The translations under genes and the position numbers were made by a program. Below are positions 45,685 through 54,868 of a stretch of DNA of 64,000 bases, piece after piece (position 1 is the stretch's first letter; each line of letters starts with the position of its first letter). This DNA comes from Arthrobacter methylotrophus (GTDB lineage: Bacteria; Actinomycetota; Actinomycetes; Actinomycetales; Micrococcaceae): contig NZ_BAABED010000001.1 in NCBI RefSeq assembly GCF_039539965.1, forward strand, positions 1,178,001 to 1,242,000. The letters are read 5' to 3'. The notes under the pieces were generated by a model. It made no database searches, had not been told where the DNA came from, and saw only the letters and a program-made list of their open reading frames with translations.

Positions 45685-46571
45685 TGTCCGCAAAGAAGTC
45701 AAACTTACCGGAACCGGCCGATGTCCGACCGCTCTCCGTTGACATGCGGAGGTTGTCCCGCGTTGGCTCCCGTCCGGGTTTCTTGGATTACCTGGTTCAG
45801 CTCTGGGATTTCCGCCAGTTCATCTTCTACGACGCCAGGGCCAGAGTCCAGAGCGGTACCCGGAGGGACCGCCTCGGTAGTATGTGGCTCCTTCTCAACC
45901 CGGTTCTTAATGGGCTTACCTACTACTTCATTTTCGGCCTGCTTCTGAACACAAGTGGCGGGATTAAGAACTTTGTCGGCTATTTGGTGGTGGGTATCTT
46001 TATCTTCCAGTTCAGCGCTGGGGCCATCACGGCGGGTGCCCGCTCCATCCGTAACGGCAAGTCAGTAGTCCAGGCATTCAACTTCCCGAGGGCGGCTCTC
46101 CCGCTCGGAGCCAACATCCGCGAGCTGCTGGCTGCCGTGCCGCTGGTACTCGCCATGCTTCTCCTGATTGTGGTGATACCTCCCGCTGAAGAGATCACTT
46201 GGCTTTGGTTCTTGGTGGTGCCTGCAGTGCTTTTGCAAGGGCTCTTTAATCTGGGTGTAGGTATGATCCTGGCGCGCATCATCTCGAAAGTGAACGACGT
46301 TACGCATCTGATCCCCTTTGCAATCCGGGCTTGGATGTACGGCTCTGCCGTCTTCTATTCTTATGAGCGCTTCATCTCGCACCCTGTTCTACTCTCGGTG
46401 ATGAAGTTGAATCCGCTATACAACGTCATAGACATCATTCGCAGCTGCGTGCTCTATAACCGTGTACCGTCTTGGGAATCGTGGGCGACTCTTGCGGTCG
46501 TTTCCTTCGCTGCCGTAATGGTTGGCTTCTTCTTTTTCTGGGGTGGTGAAGAGTCGTATGGGCGCGATTGA
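45684..46571 (+). CDS. wzm: Polysaccharide ABC exporter permease
   Basis: 295-residue ABC-2 type permease. An N-terminal cytosolic amphipathic part is followed by about six membrane helices (LNPVLNGLTYYFIFGLLL, FVGYLVVGIFIFQFSAGAI, PLVLAMLLLIVVI, LVVPAVLLQGLFNLGVGMI, ending SFAAVMVGFFFFWGG). This is the Wzm/TagG class that exports undecaprenyl-linked polysaccharide or teichoic acid chains. The GTG start follows AAGGAGATCC. It overlaps the ATPase gene by 14 bases. Confidence 0.9.
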   Translation: MSAKKSNLPEPADVRPLSVDMRRLSRVGSRPGFLDYLVQLWDFRQFIFYDARARVQSGTRRDRLGSMWLLLNPVLNGLTYYFIFGLLLNTSGGIKNFVGYLVVGIFIFQFSAGAITAGARSIRNGKSVVQAFNFPRAALPLGANIRELLAAVPLVLAMLLLIVVIPPAEEITWLWFLVVPAVLLQGLFNLGVGMILARIISKVNDVTHLIPFAIRAWMYGSAVFYSYERFISHPVLLSVMKLNPLYNVIDIIRSCVLYNRVPSWESWATLAVVSFAAVMVGFFFFWGGEESYGRD

Positions 46572-47451
46572 TTACCCGGTCTTCCTCGAAGGCCCTCCCT
46601 GCGTCGTCATCGACAGGGTGCAGATGACCTACCGCGTTGCCTCCTCGGACGATCGGGCAACAGCTTCGCGGCCTGGCCTAAAAGGTGCTCTCCGCAGGGT
46701 CTTGCGGAAGCCGAACATGGTGACGGTCAATGCGTTGAAGGAGATCTCCCTCGTCGTAGAGCGGGGTGAATCCGTTGGCATCATTGGACGTAACGGATCC
46801 GGCAAGAGCACCTTGATGAGGCTTATCAGTGGACAGGAGGCGCCGACGCACGGGGCAGTGTATGCCTCCAGCACACCCATTCTCCTGGGGGTTAACGCCG
46901 CCCTCCAACCCGACCTTTCGGGAGATCAGAACGTGGTGCTCGGCTGTCTGGCCATGGGCATGAACATGGATCAGGTCAACGAACAGTTCGACAAGATTGT
47001 GGAGCTGTCTGGGCTGGATTCGGCGATCTACCTACCCATGAAGTCCTACTCTTCAGGCATGTCTTCCCGCTTGCGCTTTGCCATTGCGGCGGCTGTCAAT
47101 CCAGAAATACTGCTAGTGGATGAAGCGCTCAATACGGGAGATGCCCAATTCGGTAGTCGCAGCAAGGCACGGATGAATGAGCTAAGGGCACAAGCTGGCT
47201 GCGTGTTCATAGTTAGTCACAGTCTGGACACTATTCGGGATATGTGCACCCGCGTTATCTGGTTGGACAAGGGGGATCTGATCATGGACGGACCACCCAT
47301 AGAAACAACGCAGGCCTATCAAGAATTTTCGGTGCATCTTTCCAAGGGAAATAACATGAGCGCCCGCAGAATCAGAGAGGAAGCGCGCTCGAACCTCGTA
47401 GCGACCCGTATCTTGGAACGGGCTAGCGGCCGTCGGACGGAGGGCCGCTGA
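46558..47451 (+). CDS. wzt: Polysaccharide ABC exporter ATP-binding protein
   Basis: 297-residue ATPase of the Wzt/TagH class. An N-terminal extension of some 45 residues before the domain is normal for this group. Walker A is IGRNGSGKSTLM, the signature is YSSGMSSRLRFAIAAA (the degenerate SSGM form typical of Wzt/TagH) and Walker B is EILLVDEALNTGD. About 50 residues follow the H-loop SHSLDTI region, too few for the carbohydrate-binding domain of O9a-type Wzt, so the chain-terminus recognition domain is absent. Start overlaps wzm. Confidence 0.92.
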   Translation: MGAIDYPVFLEGPPCVVIDRVQMTYRVASSDDRATASRPGLKGALRRVLRKPNMVTVNALKEISLVVERGESVGIIGRNGSGKSTLMRLISGQEAPTHGAVYASSTPILLGVNAALQPDLSGDQNVVLGCLAMGMNMDQVNEQFDKIVELSGLDSAIYLPMKSYSSGMSSRLRFAIAAAVNPEILLVDEALNTGDAQFGSRSKARMNELRAQAGCVFIVSHSLDTIRDMCTRVIWLDKGDLIMDGPPIETTQAYQEFSVHLSKGNNMSARRIREEARSNLVATRILERASGRRTEGR

Positions 47452-47452
47452 G

Positions 47453-49336
47453 TTGCTCAAGATTAAGGAATTGCGGACAGCGCTTTGGCACTTTCGCCAC
47501 GGTGGATTGCGTCAGGTGCAAGAGTGGCGGGTCCGTCGTATGGCGGAGGGGCGCGGCCATAAGCCCCCCATGATCGACAAGGGCGACCACAGGGCCCCCT
47601 CGTTCAGGCCTTACCAAATGCCGGGCCTCGCGGCCCGGAGGACAGACCTTACAGTCGGTGTCATCCTTGACGACTTTTCGGCGTCGGCGTTCGCCTTCGA
47701 ATGGAATCTCGTCCTTCTAAGTAAGAAAGAGTGGCGGGAGGAGCTGAAAGAGACAAGGATCGATTTCCTCTTCGTGGAATCTGCATGGAACGGGAACCAC
47801 GGTTCGTGGAAGTACGAGCTGACCGGGACTTCCGGCCCAAAACAAGAGTTTCTAGGGCTTCTTGCGTGGTGCCGCGAGAATTCGATTCCAACAGTTTTCT
47901 GGAACAAGGAGGACCCGCCGCACTACGAAGACTTTCTTCCTGCTGCTCGCCAGTTTGACGTGGTCTTCACCAGCGACTCGGACCGGATCGCGTCCTACAT
48001 CGAAGACCTAGGGCATGATCGCGTCGCCGCACTCCCTTTTGCCGCCCAGCCGGCGATCCACAACCCGATTCGAAACGGAGCGGGACGACATTCTCGGGGG
48101 ACGGCATTCGCTGGAATGTACTTCGCCCACAAGTATCCGGAGCGCCGGCAGCAAATGGACATGCTGCTCAACGCAGCCAGGGATGCCGGCCGCAAGAACG
48201 GTCCGAAGCTCGAGATCTTTTCCCGCCAGCTGGGAGGCGACCCAAACTACCAGTTTCCGTCTCCCTTCAACGAATACGTTGCAGGGAGCCTGGATTACGC
48301 ACGGATGCTCACGGCCTACAGGGCGTACAAGGTGTTCCTTAACGTCAACTCGGTCGTGGATTCGCCGAGCATGTGCGCACGGCGGATCTTTGAGATCACG
48401 GGCTCTGGCACGCCTGTGGTGTCGAGTCCAAGTGCAGCCATCAGACACTTCTTTGAATCCGATGAGGTGCTCGTGGCCAGTTCTCGGGAGCAAGCTGTGC
48501 ATCAGATACGGATGCTTGCCGGTAGTCCTGAATTCAACGACAGGGTAGTCCATAAAGGGCAGCGCCGCATTTGGGCCGAGAACACTTACGCACACCGGGC
48601 GGAAGCCATTGTTTCCGCCGTCCTGGCGGACCGCGTCCAAGCCGTGAAACTACCCAGCGCAAGCGCATTGGTCTGTACCATCCGGCCCGATCAACTCGAA
48701 CACGTGTTTGCAACGATCGGTAGCCAGCTGGGTGTGAACCTCGAGTTGGTTCTCTTGGCACATGGATTCCAAGCCGACCCTGGCTTTCTTTCTTCCTTGG
48801 CCGCAGCGTACGGCGTGATCAATTACAGAGTTTTGTCGGCCCCAGGAGATCTAACCCTTGGTGAGTGCCTGAATCTCTGCGTCGAAGCTGCAACCGGTGA
48901 CGTGCTGACCAAGATGGACGACGACGACTACTACGGACCACATTATCTAGCCGACCTGATGTACGCGCTTCAGTACTCCAACGCGGATGTCGTCGGGAAG
49001 CTCGCTCACTACATGAATTTCTCTTCCAGTCGTGCCACAGTATTGCGGATTCCTCACATGGAACACAGATTCAGCCGATTGGTCATGGGACCGACCATTA
49101 CTGCGCGCCGGGAGGTCTTCGAGGCAAACCCTTTTGAAGCCTTGAACAGAGGAGAAGACACGGCATTTCTCAATTCCGTGGCTAATAGTGGAGGCTCCAT
49201 CTACGCAGCTGACAGGTTCAACTTCTGCCAAATGAGGCAGGGCAGCGGCCACACTTGGGACGTGCCGGACGAAGAACTGGCGGCCTCCGGCGAAATCAAG
49301 TTCTTCGGAGATCCACGTGAACAAATCACGGTATGA
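47453..49336 (+). CDS. Two-domain glycosyltransferase: CgeB-like GT-B plus GT2
   Basis: 627 residues. Residues ~65-400 resemble the CgeB/DUF3880 group: an N-terminal half with IDFLFVESAWNGNHGSWKY and VFWNKEDPPHYEDF, and a donor half with FAGMYFAHKYPERRQQMD, NVNSVVDSPSMCARRIFEI and GSGTPVVSS. Residues ~410-620 form a GT2-like GT-A domain with the metal motif DVLTKMDDDDYYGPHYL and RGEDTAFL. TTG start two bases after the wzt stop. Two catalytic domains in one chain would suit polymerisation of a two-sugar repeat or two successive linkages. Sugar specificity is not readable. Confidence 0.85.
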   Translation: MLKIKELRTALWHFRHGGLRQVQEWRVRRMAEGRGHKPPMIDKGDHRAPSFRPYQMPGLAARRTDLTVGVILDDFSASAFAFEWNLVLLSKKEWREELKETRIDFLFVESAWNGNHGSWKYELTGTSGPKQEFLGLLAWCRENSIPTVFWNKEDPPHYEDFLPAARQFDVVFTSDSDRIASYIEDLGHDRVAALPFAAQPAIHNPIRNGAGRHSRGTAFAGMYFAHKYPERRQQMDMLLNAARDAGRKNGPKLEIFSRQLGGDPNYQFPSPFNEYVAGSLDYARMLTAYRAYKVFLNVNSVVDSPSMCARRIFEITGSGTPVVSSPSAAIRHFFESDEVLVASSREQAVHQIRMLAGSPEFNDRVVHKGQRRIWAENTYAHRAEAIVSAVLADRVQAVKLPSASALVCTIRPDQLEHVFATIGSQLGVNLELVLLAHGFQADPGFLSSLAAAYGVINYRVLSAPGDLTLGECLNLCVEAATGDVLTKMDDDDYYGPHYLADLMYALQYSNADVVGKLAHYMNFSSSRATVLRIPHMEHRFSRLVMGPTITARREVFEANPFEALNRGEDTAFLNSVANSGGSIYAADRFNFCQMRQGSGHTWDVPDEELAASGEIKFFGDPREQITV

Positions 49337-49352
49337 AAAAAGGGGACAGAAA

Positions 49353-50606
49353 TTGACATCCATCGAGAATGTCGCAGTTATAGGTTTGGGCTACATAGGA
49401 TTGCCCACGGCTTCGATTCTTGCAACGAACGGCCTCAACGTCATTGGTGTTGACGTTGACCAGCGCACTGTCGATGCCGTAAACCGAGGGGAGGTGACTT
49501 TCGTTGAACCCGACCTTGCCGTACAGGTCGCTGGCGCCGTAAGCCAGGGGCGTCTCAAGGCCACCACCGATACACCTGCAGCGCAGGCCTACATCGTTGC
49601 CGTTCCTACCCCATTCAGGGATGACCATTCGGCTGATCTAAGCTACATCGAGGCGGCCGCCAGTGGCATTGCGCCACAGCTTCAGGGTGGCGAATTGATC
49701 ATTCTGGAGTCAACATCACCGCCTCGAGCAACCCGGCATATGGCCGAATACATTCTTGGTCTTCGCCCCGACCTGTCAATCGACGGCGCCGGGGATACAT
49801 CAGTGATTCATTTTGCTCACTGTCCGGAGCGCGTGCTTCCGGGCCGGGTCATGATCGAGCTAGTGACCAACGACAGGATTGTCGGCGGGATGACCCCGGA
49901 GGCTGCTGCTATGGCCAAGGAACTCTATGCGGTCTTCTGCCAAGGTGAAATCCTCGTCACCGACGACGTTACGGCCGAAATGGCCAAGCTTGTTGAGAAC
50001 TCTTACCGAGATGTCAACATCGCATTCGCCAACGAGTTGTCAGTCATTAGCGATAAAATCGGTATCAACGTCTGGGAGCTTATTAAGCTCGCGAACCATC
50101 ACCCGCGAGTGAACATCCTCCAGCCGGGTCCGGGCGTGGGCGGCCACTGCATTGCGGTGGATCCGTGGTTCATCGTCGCTGCTGCGCCTGAGGAATCAAG
50201 ACTCATCCGCACCGCACGGGAGGTCAATGACGCCAAGCCACGGTGGGTCATCGACAAGGTCCATGATGCCGTCGCTGGTCTTCCAGCCGACGCTGAGATT
50301 GCGCTTCTAGGTCTCTCATTCAAAGCCAACATTGACGACTTGCGAGAGTCTCCTGCCATCGAGATTGCCGCACGGTTGGCCGATGAACTTGGGGGGCGCA
50401 GGATCAATATTTCCGAGCCGCATGTTGAATCGCTTCCCGATTCGCTCGCCGGCTTTGGCAATTGCAAGCTTCGGAGTCTGGAAGATGCGTTATATCGTTC
50501 GACGATCGTCGTTTTGCTCGTGGACCACGATTCATTTCGTGAGGTACGCCCCATCCAACTGGAAGCCAAGTTTCTGATTGACACGCGAGGTGTGTTGAAG
50601 GCATGA
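49353..50606 (+). CDS. wecC: UDP-N-acetyl-D-mannosamine dehydrogenase
   Basis: Nucleotide-sugar 6-dehydrogenase oxidising UDP-ManNAc to UDP-ManNAcA with two NAD+. 417 residues from a TTG preceded by AAGGGG. The N-terminal Rossmann motif is VAVIGLGYIGLPTASILA, the substrate segment is ESTSPPRATRHM, and the catalytic cysteine is in GPGVGGHCIAVDPWF. ESTSPP with HCPERVLPGR is the WecC pattern as opposed to UDP-glucose dehydrogenase. Its partner epimerase wecB is encoded 4 kb downstream on the other strand. Overlaps the next gene by four bases (ATGA). Confidence 0.93.
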   Translation: MTSIENVAVIGLGYIGLPTASILATNGLNVIGVDVDQRTVDAVNRGEVTFVEPDLAVQVAGAVSQGRLKATTDTPAAQAYIVAVPTPFRDDHSADLSYIEAAASGIAPQLQGGELIILESTSPPRATRHMAEYILGLRPDLSIDGAGDTSVIHFAHCPERVLPGRVMIELVTNDRIVGGMTPEAAAMAKELYAVFCQGEILVTDDVTAEMAKLVENSYRDVNIAFANELSVISDKIGINVWELIKLANHHPRVNILQPGPGVGGHCIAVDPWFIVAAAPEESRLIRTAREVNDAKPRWVIDKVHDAVAGLPADAEIALLGLSFKANIDDLRESPAIEIAARLADELGGRRINISEPHVESLPDSLAGFGNCKLRSLEDALYRSTIVVLLVDHDSFREVRPIQLEAKFLIDTRGVLKA

Positions 50607-51394
50607 AACCACTTCCTGTTGACTCCGGATTCCTGCCTGTTTCCATGAACTTTGGGTCTGGTGAGGAGTTTCCACACTTTACTGAAAGCGGTGTCATCTG
50701 TAGTCCAGAAGATGACGTAGCCGCGTTAAAGGATATTCCGGGGATCTTGCATATCGTTCATTCAATGGCTGATTTCCATGCTCTTTCGGAGGAGTGCCAG
50801 AGCAATCTAGTTGTTTTAGCGGGCGGAGAGAGTCTACTAAGGCTGTTAGCTGCACAATCCGGACTCAAAGCGGATACTACAATATTTTGGCTTATACATA
50901 AGAGGTTCATCGACACTTGGCACGCCATTTCGAGCATAAATTTGCCACAAAGATCGGCCATTACAGCATTCATTAGCCGATTCGAATCAAGTTGGATCGT
51001 TATCGATTATTCTGAATATTACTTGGATAATACGTCCTTCTATAATGGGTATATTGCTGGACTCAAATTCTCCGATTCAATACCACAATCCGAAAACACT
51101 AAAGCCGTAGGTTCGGAGATTGAACTCAGTAAGCTGAAGCAGAAGCACGTAAACCTACTGGAGACGCTCGGGAGCCTGGACCTCTCCCTCCCCAGGGCGG
51201 GCGTTGTGAGCACCGAGGAAACTTTGCTCACAACGCGGCTAGAAAATGAGCTAATTCTCCTAAAGCGAAAACATGATGCTTTACAGAGGAAATATATCGC
51301 GCTTTCCAATTCAAAATTGGGAAAACTAACACTTAGTATGTGGGGCCGTAAGAGGGCCAAGGCAGCGATGAAGACTGATCTCAGGGACAAATAG
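50603..51394 (+). CDS. Hypothetical protein of the polysaccharide locus
   Basis: 263 residues, no family recognised. No signal peptide or membrane helix. Residues ~25-170 look like a compact alpha/beta domain with hydrophobic strands (GILHIVHSMADF, NLVVLAGGESLL, TIFWLIHKRF). Residues ~185-240 are strongly charged and heptad-like (ELSKLKQKHVNLLETLG, LENELILLKRKHDALQRKY), probably a coiled coil. The tail LSNSKLGKLTLSMWGRKR resembles basic tails seen at the ends of some polysaccharide glycosyltransferases (inference). Start overlaps wecC. The gene is visibly more AT-rich than the core genes, suggesting transfer. Confidence 0.75.
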   Translation: MKPLPVDSGFLPVSMNFGSGEEFPHFTESGVICSPEDDVAALKDIPGILHIVHSMADFHALSEECQSNLVVLAGGESLLRLLAAQSGLKADTTIFWLIHKRFIDTWHAISSINLPQRSAITAFISRFESSWIVIDYSEYYLDNTSFYNGYIAGLKFSDSIPQSENTKAVGSEIELSKLKQKHVNLLETLGSLDLSLPRAGVVSTEETLLTTRLENELILLKRKHDALQRKYIALSNSKLGKLTLSMWGRKRAKAAMKTDLRDK

Positions 51395-51474
51395 ACCATG
51401 AAAGAAACTACAATCCCCGGCGCCGGGAAAATGACGAATACGGTTCTCGGATAGTCCAGGATCCTGGACTTCGA

Positions 51475-53631
51475 GTGCGGGAAATCGCTGCTGTCCATGG
51501 TCTTGGAACACCAGGACTCATCACGGAGGTAGCCGCGACGGCCCCACTCTATGGCGTTAGTGTTATCGTTCCATCCTTCATGGGTAGCGACCGCATAGCC
51601 GAATGCTTAGATTCTTTGGAGGCTCAGGATCTTGACCCAAAGTCATTTGAAGTGATCGTCGTTATGAATGGGCCCGATGACGGCACCATTGACGTTGCGC
51701 GACGATTCTCGCAGCGCTTTCCCCTCGGCCATTTGCGACTAATCAAGCAGTCTCTTGCAAGTGCCGGGGCTGCCCGCAATTTTGGACTGGCCTTGGCCCG
51801 TTTCTCATTCGTCACGATGGTGGACGACGACGATCGAGTAGGGAGGCGCTTCCTGTCGTCGATGTTGAAGGTGGCAGGCCCTGGGCAAGTCGCAATCGCC
51901 CCGATCATCGACGTGCATCCGGACGGAACTTGGGATCGGAACAACGCTCTTAATAAGAAGATATTTGCTCGGGCAGGCAAACCATTCGTCTTCTCCTCGG
52001 CGAGTGACCTCATTGGATTTAACGCGTGCAAGCTAATCCCTGCCGCCGGAGTGAAGGATATTAGCTATTCTGAATCGCTTCGCAGCGGTGAGGACATCTG
52101 TTTCATGGCCGAAGTAGCGGTACTAAACAGTTTTACGGCGCAAGTCGGATCGTTGGACGAGGAGGCTGCATATTTTAGAGTGCTCCGAAACGACTCGATT
52201 TCAAGGAAGCCTCTTGACTTCGACTTCGCTGTCGCGCAACGACTGGCGGTCATAGAGAAGTTAGAGGAGTGTCGTAGTTGGGACAGCGGAGCTAAGGATT
52301 CCACACTCAAGACTTTGGTCAACGCGCAAGCAAATTTTCTTCGACGATACCTGGACTTGTTTCCGGAGGAACGCGACCGAGTGGTTGAAGCGATTGATGC
52401 TTCGGCAATCAAGGATTTTCCCTGGCCCCGAATCAATGACGGGTATGCGAAAGACCTTGCGATCAGCTACTGCTTTTCCCCGTTTGCTGATACGAGCGCC
52501 GTAATCGCAGCCAAAACAATTGCCGAACGCTCCAAAATCGTGGATGTGATTTCAAATGACATGAGTGCTGTGCGGAAGCTCGATAGTAATATTGAAACAA
52601 TCGCTGCCCGATTCATTGATAAAATGTTTGTCGTAGACGCGCCGGTTTCCTTCGCCGGATGGGATCAAATTTCCGAATTCGTTAGCCGTGGAATAGCAGT
52701 TGCTGATCGCCAAGATGCACTCAACGGCGGATACGAGACCATGTACAGTCGAGTTCTATGGGCCGGCTCGCATTTTCTGGGCGCGATGTTCAAGGTTCGG
52801 CACCCTGCAGTTATTTGGAGCGCCGAATTTTCCGATCCTTTAAGCTTTGATTCCCAAGGACTTCCGCGGGCGGGCGACTTGAAGCGAGACGGGCTGTTTG
52901 AAGTTTTGGACCGTGCGGTTCGGTCGAAAGGCTATTCCGGACCCAACTCGGATAACCTCTTCGTGTGGTGTGAGTATATCTCCTATGTCCTGGCAGATGA
53001 ACTCATATTTACCAATGAGAACCAACTGGAATACATGCTGTCCAAGGTTGATGAACCAAAATTGCAGAACGCAATCAGATCAAAAGCTGTAGTCCGGGTC
53101 CATCCGACTCCACCCGCAAGAAGTTACGGAGTGGTTCCCTCAGAATATTCCCTGTCGGGGTCTGTTGTGAATATTGGATATTTTGGTGCGTTCTACGAAA
53201 ATCGGGGTCTTTTCGAGGTCTTAACCGCCCTTATGAATGCTCCGCTCGACATACGTCGCGGACTTCGGCTTCATGTGTTTACTAACAAACCCGAATTCGT
53301 TGAGAAGCAGGCACTAAGCATGGGTCTCACAGGAATCGTTAAAACACAGAGCTACCGGCCGTACTTAGAATTCCTGAATCTCGCAACGCGGTTCGATGTT
53401 TTGCTGGTCAACGACGTCGAGAGAGCTGGTGAGCTCGCGATCAATCCGTTCCTGCCTTCAAAGTATTCGGACTACAAGGGGTCAGGTGTGGCGATCTGGG
53501 GCCTGGTTGATGGCGGAAGTGCCCTCAGTAGGGAACCGTTGCGCTTCAAATCCGGTGTAGGCAACGGGCCGGAGGCATTGGTGATTCTTGGCGAAATATT
53601 CCGGACGTATCGTCGAGATCGGGGGAATTAG
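51475..53631 (+). CDS. Two-domain glycosyltransferase: GT2 plus GT-B-like domain
   Basis: 718 residues. The N-terminal GT2 (GT-A) domain begins VSVIVPSFMGSDRIAECLDS and has the DXD-type motif VTMVDDDDRVG and SGEDICFMAEVAVLNS. The C-terminal ~350 residues look like a GT-B fold: FVVDAPVSFAG, VRHPAVIWSAEFSDPLSF (acceptor side) and VVNIGYFGAFYENRGLFEVL, LRLHVFTNKPEF, FLPSKYSDYKGSGVAIWGLV (donor side). The domain order is the reverse of the earlier two-domain enzyme in this operon. GTG start without a strong ribosome binding site. AT-rich relative to the core. Last plus-strand gene of the locus, ending 15 bases from the convergent operon. Confidence 0.82.
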   Translation: MREIAAVHGLGTPGLITEVAATAPLYGVSVIVPSFMGSDRIAECLDSLEAQDLDPKSFEVIVVMNGPDDGTIDVARRFSQRFPLGHLRLIKQSLASAGAARNFGLALARFSFVTMVDDDDRVGRRFLSSMLKVAGPGQVAIAPIIDVHPDGTWDRNNALNKKIFARAGKPFVFSSASDLIGFNACKLIPAAGVKDISYSESLRSGEDICFMAEVAVLNSFTAQVGSLDEEAAYFRVLRNDSISRKPLDFDFAVAQRLAVIEKLEECRSWDSGAKDSTLKTLVNAQANFLRRYLDLFPEERDRVVEAIDASAIKDFPWPRINDGYAKDLAISYCFSPFADTSAVIAAKTIAERSKIVDVISNDMSAVRKLDSNIETIAARFIDKMFVVDAPVSFAGWDQISEFVSRGIAVADRQDALNGGYETMYSRVLWAGSHFLGAMFKVRHPAVIWSAEFSDPLSFDSQGLPRAGDLKRDGLFEVLDRAVRSKGYSGPNSDNLFVWCEYISYVLADELIFTNENQLEYMLSKVDEPKLQNAIRSKAVVRVHPTPPARSYGVVPSEYSLSGSVVNIGYFGAFYENRGLFEVLTALMNAPLDIRRGLRLHVFTNKPEFVEKQALSMGLTGIVKTQSYRPYLEFLNLATRFDVLLVNDVERAGELAINPFLPSKYSDYKGSGVAIWGLVDGGSALSREPLRFKSGVGNGPEALVILGEIFRTYRRDRGN

Positions 53632-53646
53632 GAGGCTAATTGGCTT

Positions 53647-54813
53647 CTAATATTCTCGTGGCCGGTAATGTCTACTTAGGTTACTAGCACCTACCGGCGG
53701 CCATGGTATTTCATGGACCTCGTCGGAATTCAGCGCTGTAAAGTATATATCGGCCAGTATTCCCGCGAAGGTCGCTGTCTTCCGGAACAGTGTTGTTACT
53801 GCGGTTCTGCCCGGGTTCACGGCAAGCCGGGGACGAAAGGCGTTAATCCCCGAGGAGGCGATGTTTGCGTCAAGTTGTTCAAATCTTGTGCGTAGGAATT
53901 TTTGGCCAGTGACCGTGTGGGACATCCGTGAGAAGGCCAGAGGGATTTCCCACACGTTGGACCAATCCCTTGACCACGTAGGCGCTTCCGAGTCATCGTT
54001 GGGTCCAATTGGCAGCTGGAAGCACACGGTATCTAGCGCGCGAGCCAGAAGGGAACGCCATTCACGAGCCCGGAAAGGGGGTAGGACTTCGCAGATCGGC
54101 ATTCCAAATCCTACAATAGTTGCCTGATAGGCAACGCTAGCTCCAGTGGTCGGCATTCCATCCCAATCTTCGCTGTAGGGCCACCAACCGGGACGCCATG
54201 CACCAAATCGTCGTTCGACGTGGTCCACGATCTCTATGACTTGTTTGAGAAATTCCTCCGTCCCGGTGAGCTGGTAAGCCCGCGATAGGGTGTTGGCGGC
54301 GTAGATGTCTCCGTTGAGGATGTCCACGTGTCTGGCTTGTGCGTTCTTGTAGATGGCCCCTTTATTTTCCACCGCCACTTGCGTCAGCAAATATTCGGCC
54401 GCCGCGTTGAGTGACTCTTTGGCGCACTCTAGATCAAGACTCAGACTAAGGTTAAACAGGGCCGTTGCCGATGCGCCGATTTCGGCGATGTCCCGAAGAC
54501 CTTGGCTTCCGATGGCCTGGTTGTAATTACTTGAGAAGGATCCATCCGAATTCTGACGCCTCCGAACATCTTCGGCCAACAATGTAGCGGTGGCGGCGCC
54601 TTGCCCACCATTGATGGAACGGTCCAGTGCGAGGAACGCAGCGACCTGACTTTGGGTGCAGCATGTCGCGGGTAGATGTGTTTCGGGATCAACGATGGTG
54701 AATGTCTGGGACGCGTTGGTCCTTGGAAGTATTGATTCGAAATACGGGAGCAAAGTATTAGTCAGTCGCCTTAGACGCTCCTTGCTCATGATGGAATTTG
54801 TGAATCCGTCCAA
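53647..54813 (-). CDS. Unknown protein, predicted alpha/alpha-toroid fold
   Basis: 388 residues with no signal peptide or membrane helix. The sequence is mostly amphipathic helices with repeated aromatic/Gly segments (SQVAAFLALDRSINGGQGAA, EDVRRRQNSDGSFSSNYNQA, WWPYSEDWDGMPTTGASVAY), reminiscent of alpha/alpha-barrel enzymes such as glycoside hydrolases, polysaccharide lyases, C5-epimerases or terpene-cyclase-like toroids. Acidic and aromatic residues in WPYSEDWDGMP and WSRDWSNVWEIPLAF could line a sugar-binding cleft. TTG start with AGGAG nine bases upstream. Last gene after wecB on the minus strand, so a role in processing or modifying the ManNAcA polymer or its precursor is plausible. The family is not identified. 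Confidence 0.75.
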   Translation of the reverse strand: MDGFTNSIMSKERLRRLTNTLLPYFESILPRTNASQTFTIVDPETHLPATCCTQSQVAAFLALDRSINGGQGAATATLLAEDVRRRQNSDGSFSSNYNQAIGSQGLRDIAEIGASATALFNLSLSLDLECAKESLNAAAEYLLTQVAVENKGAIYKNAQARHVDILNGDIYAANTLSRAYQLTGTEEFLKQVIEIVDHVERRFGAWRPGWWPYSEDWDGMPTTGASVAYQATIVGFGMPICEVLPPFRAREWRSLLARALDTVCFQLPIGPNDDSEAPTWSRDWSNVWEIPLAFSRMSHTVTGQKFLRTRFEQLDANIASSGINAFRPRLAVNPGRTAVTTLFRKTATFAGILADIYFTALNSDEVHEIPWPPVGASNLSRHYRPREY

Positions 54814-54868
54814 GCCGTCTTACTCCTGTTCTATTTGGACGATGGTTGCTTCCGCGGGCTCAGGGGAC

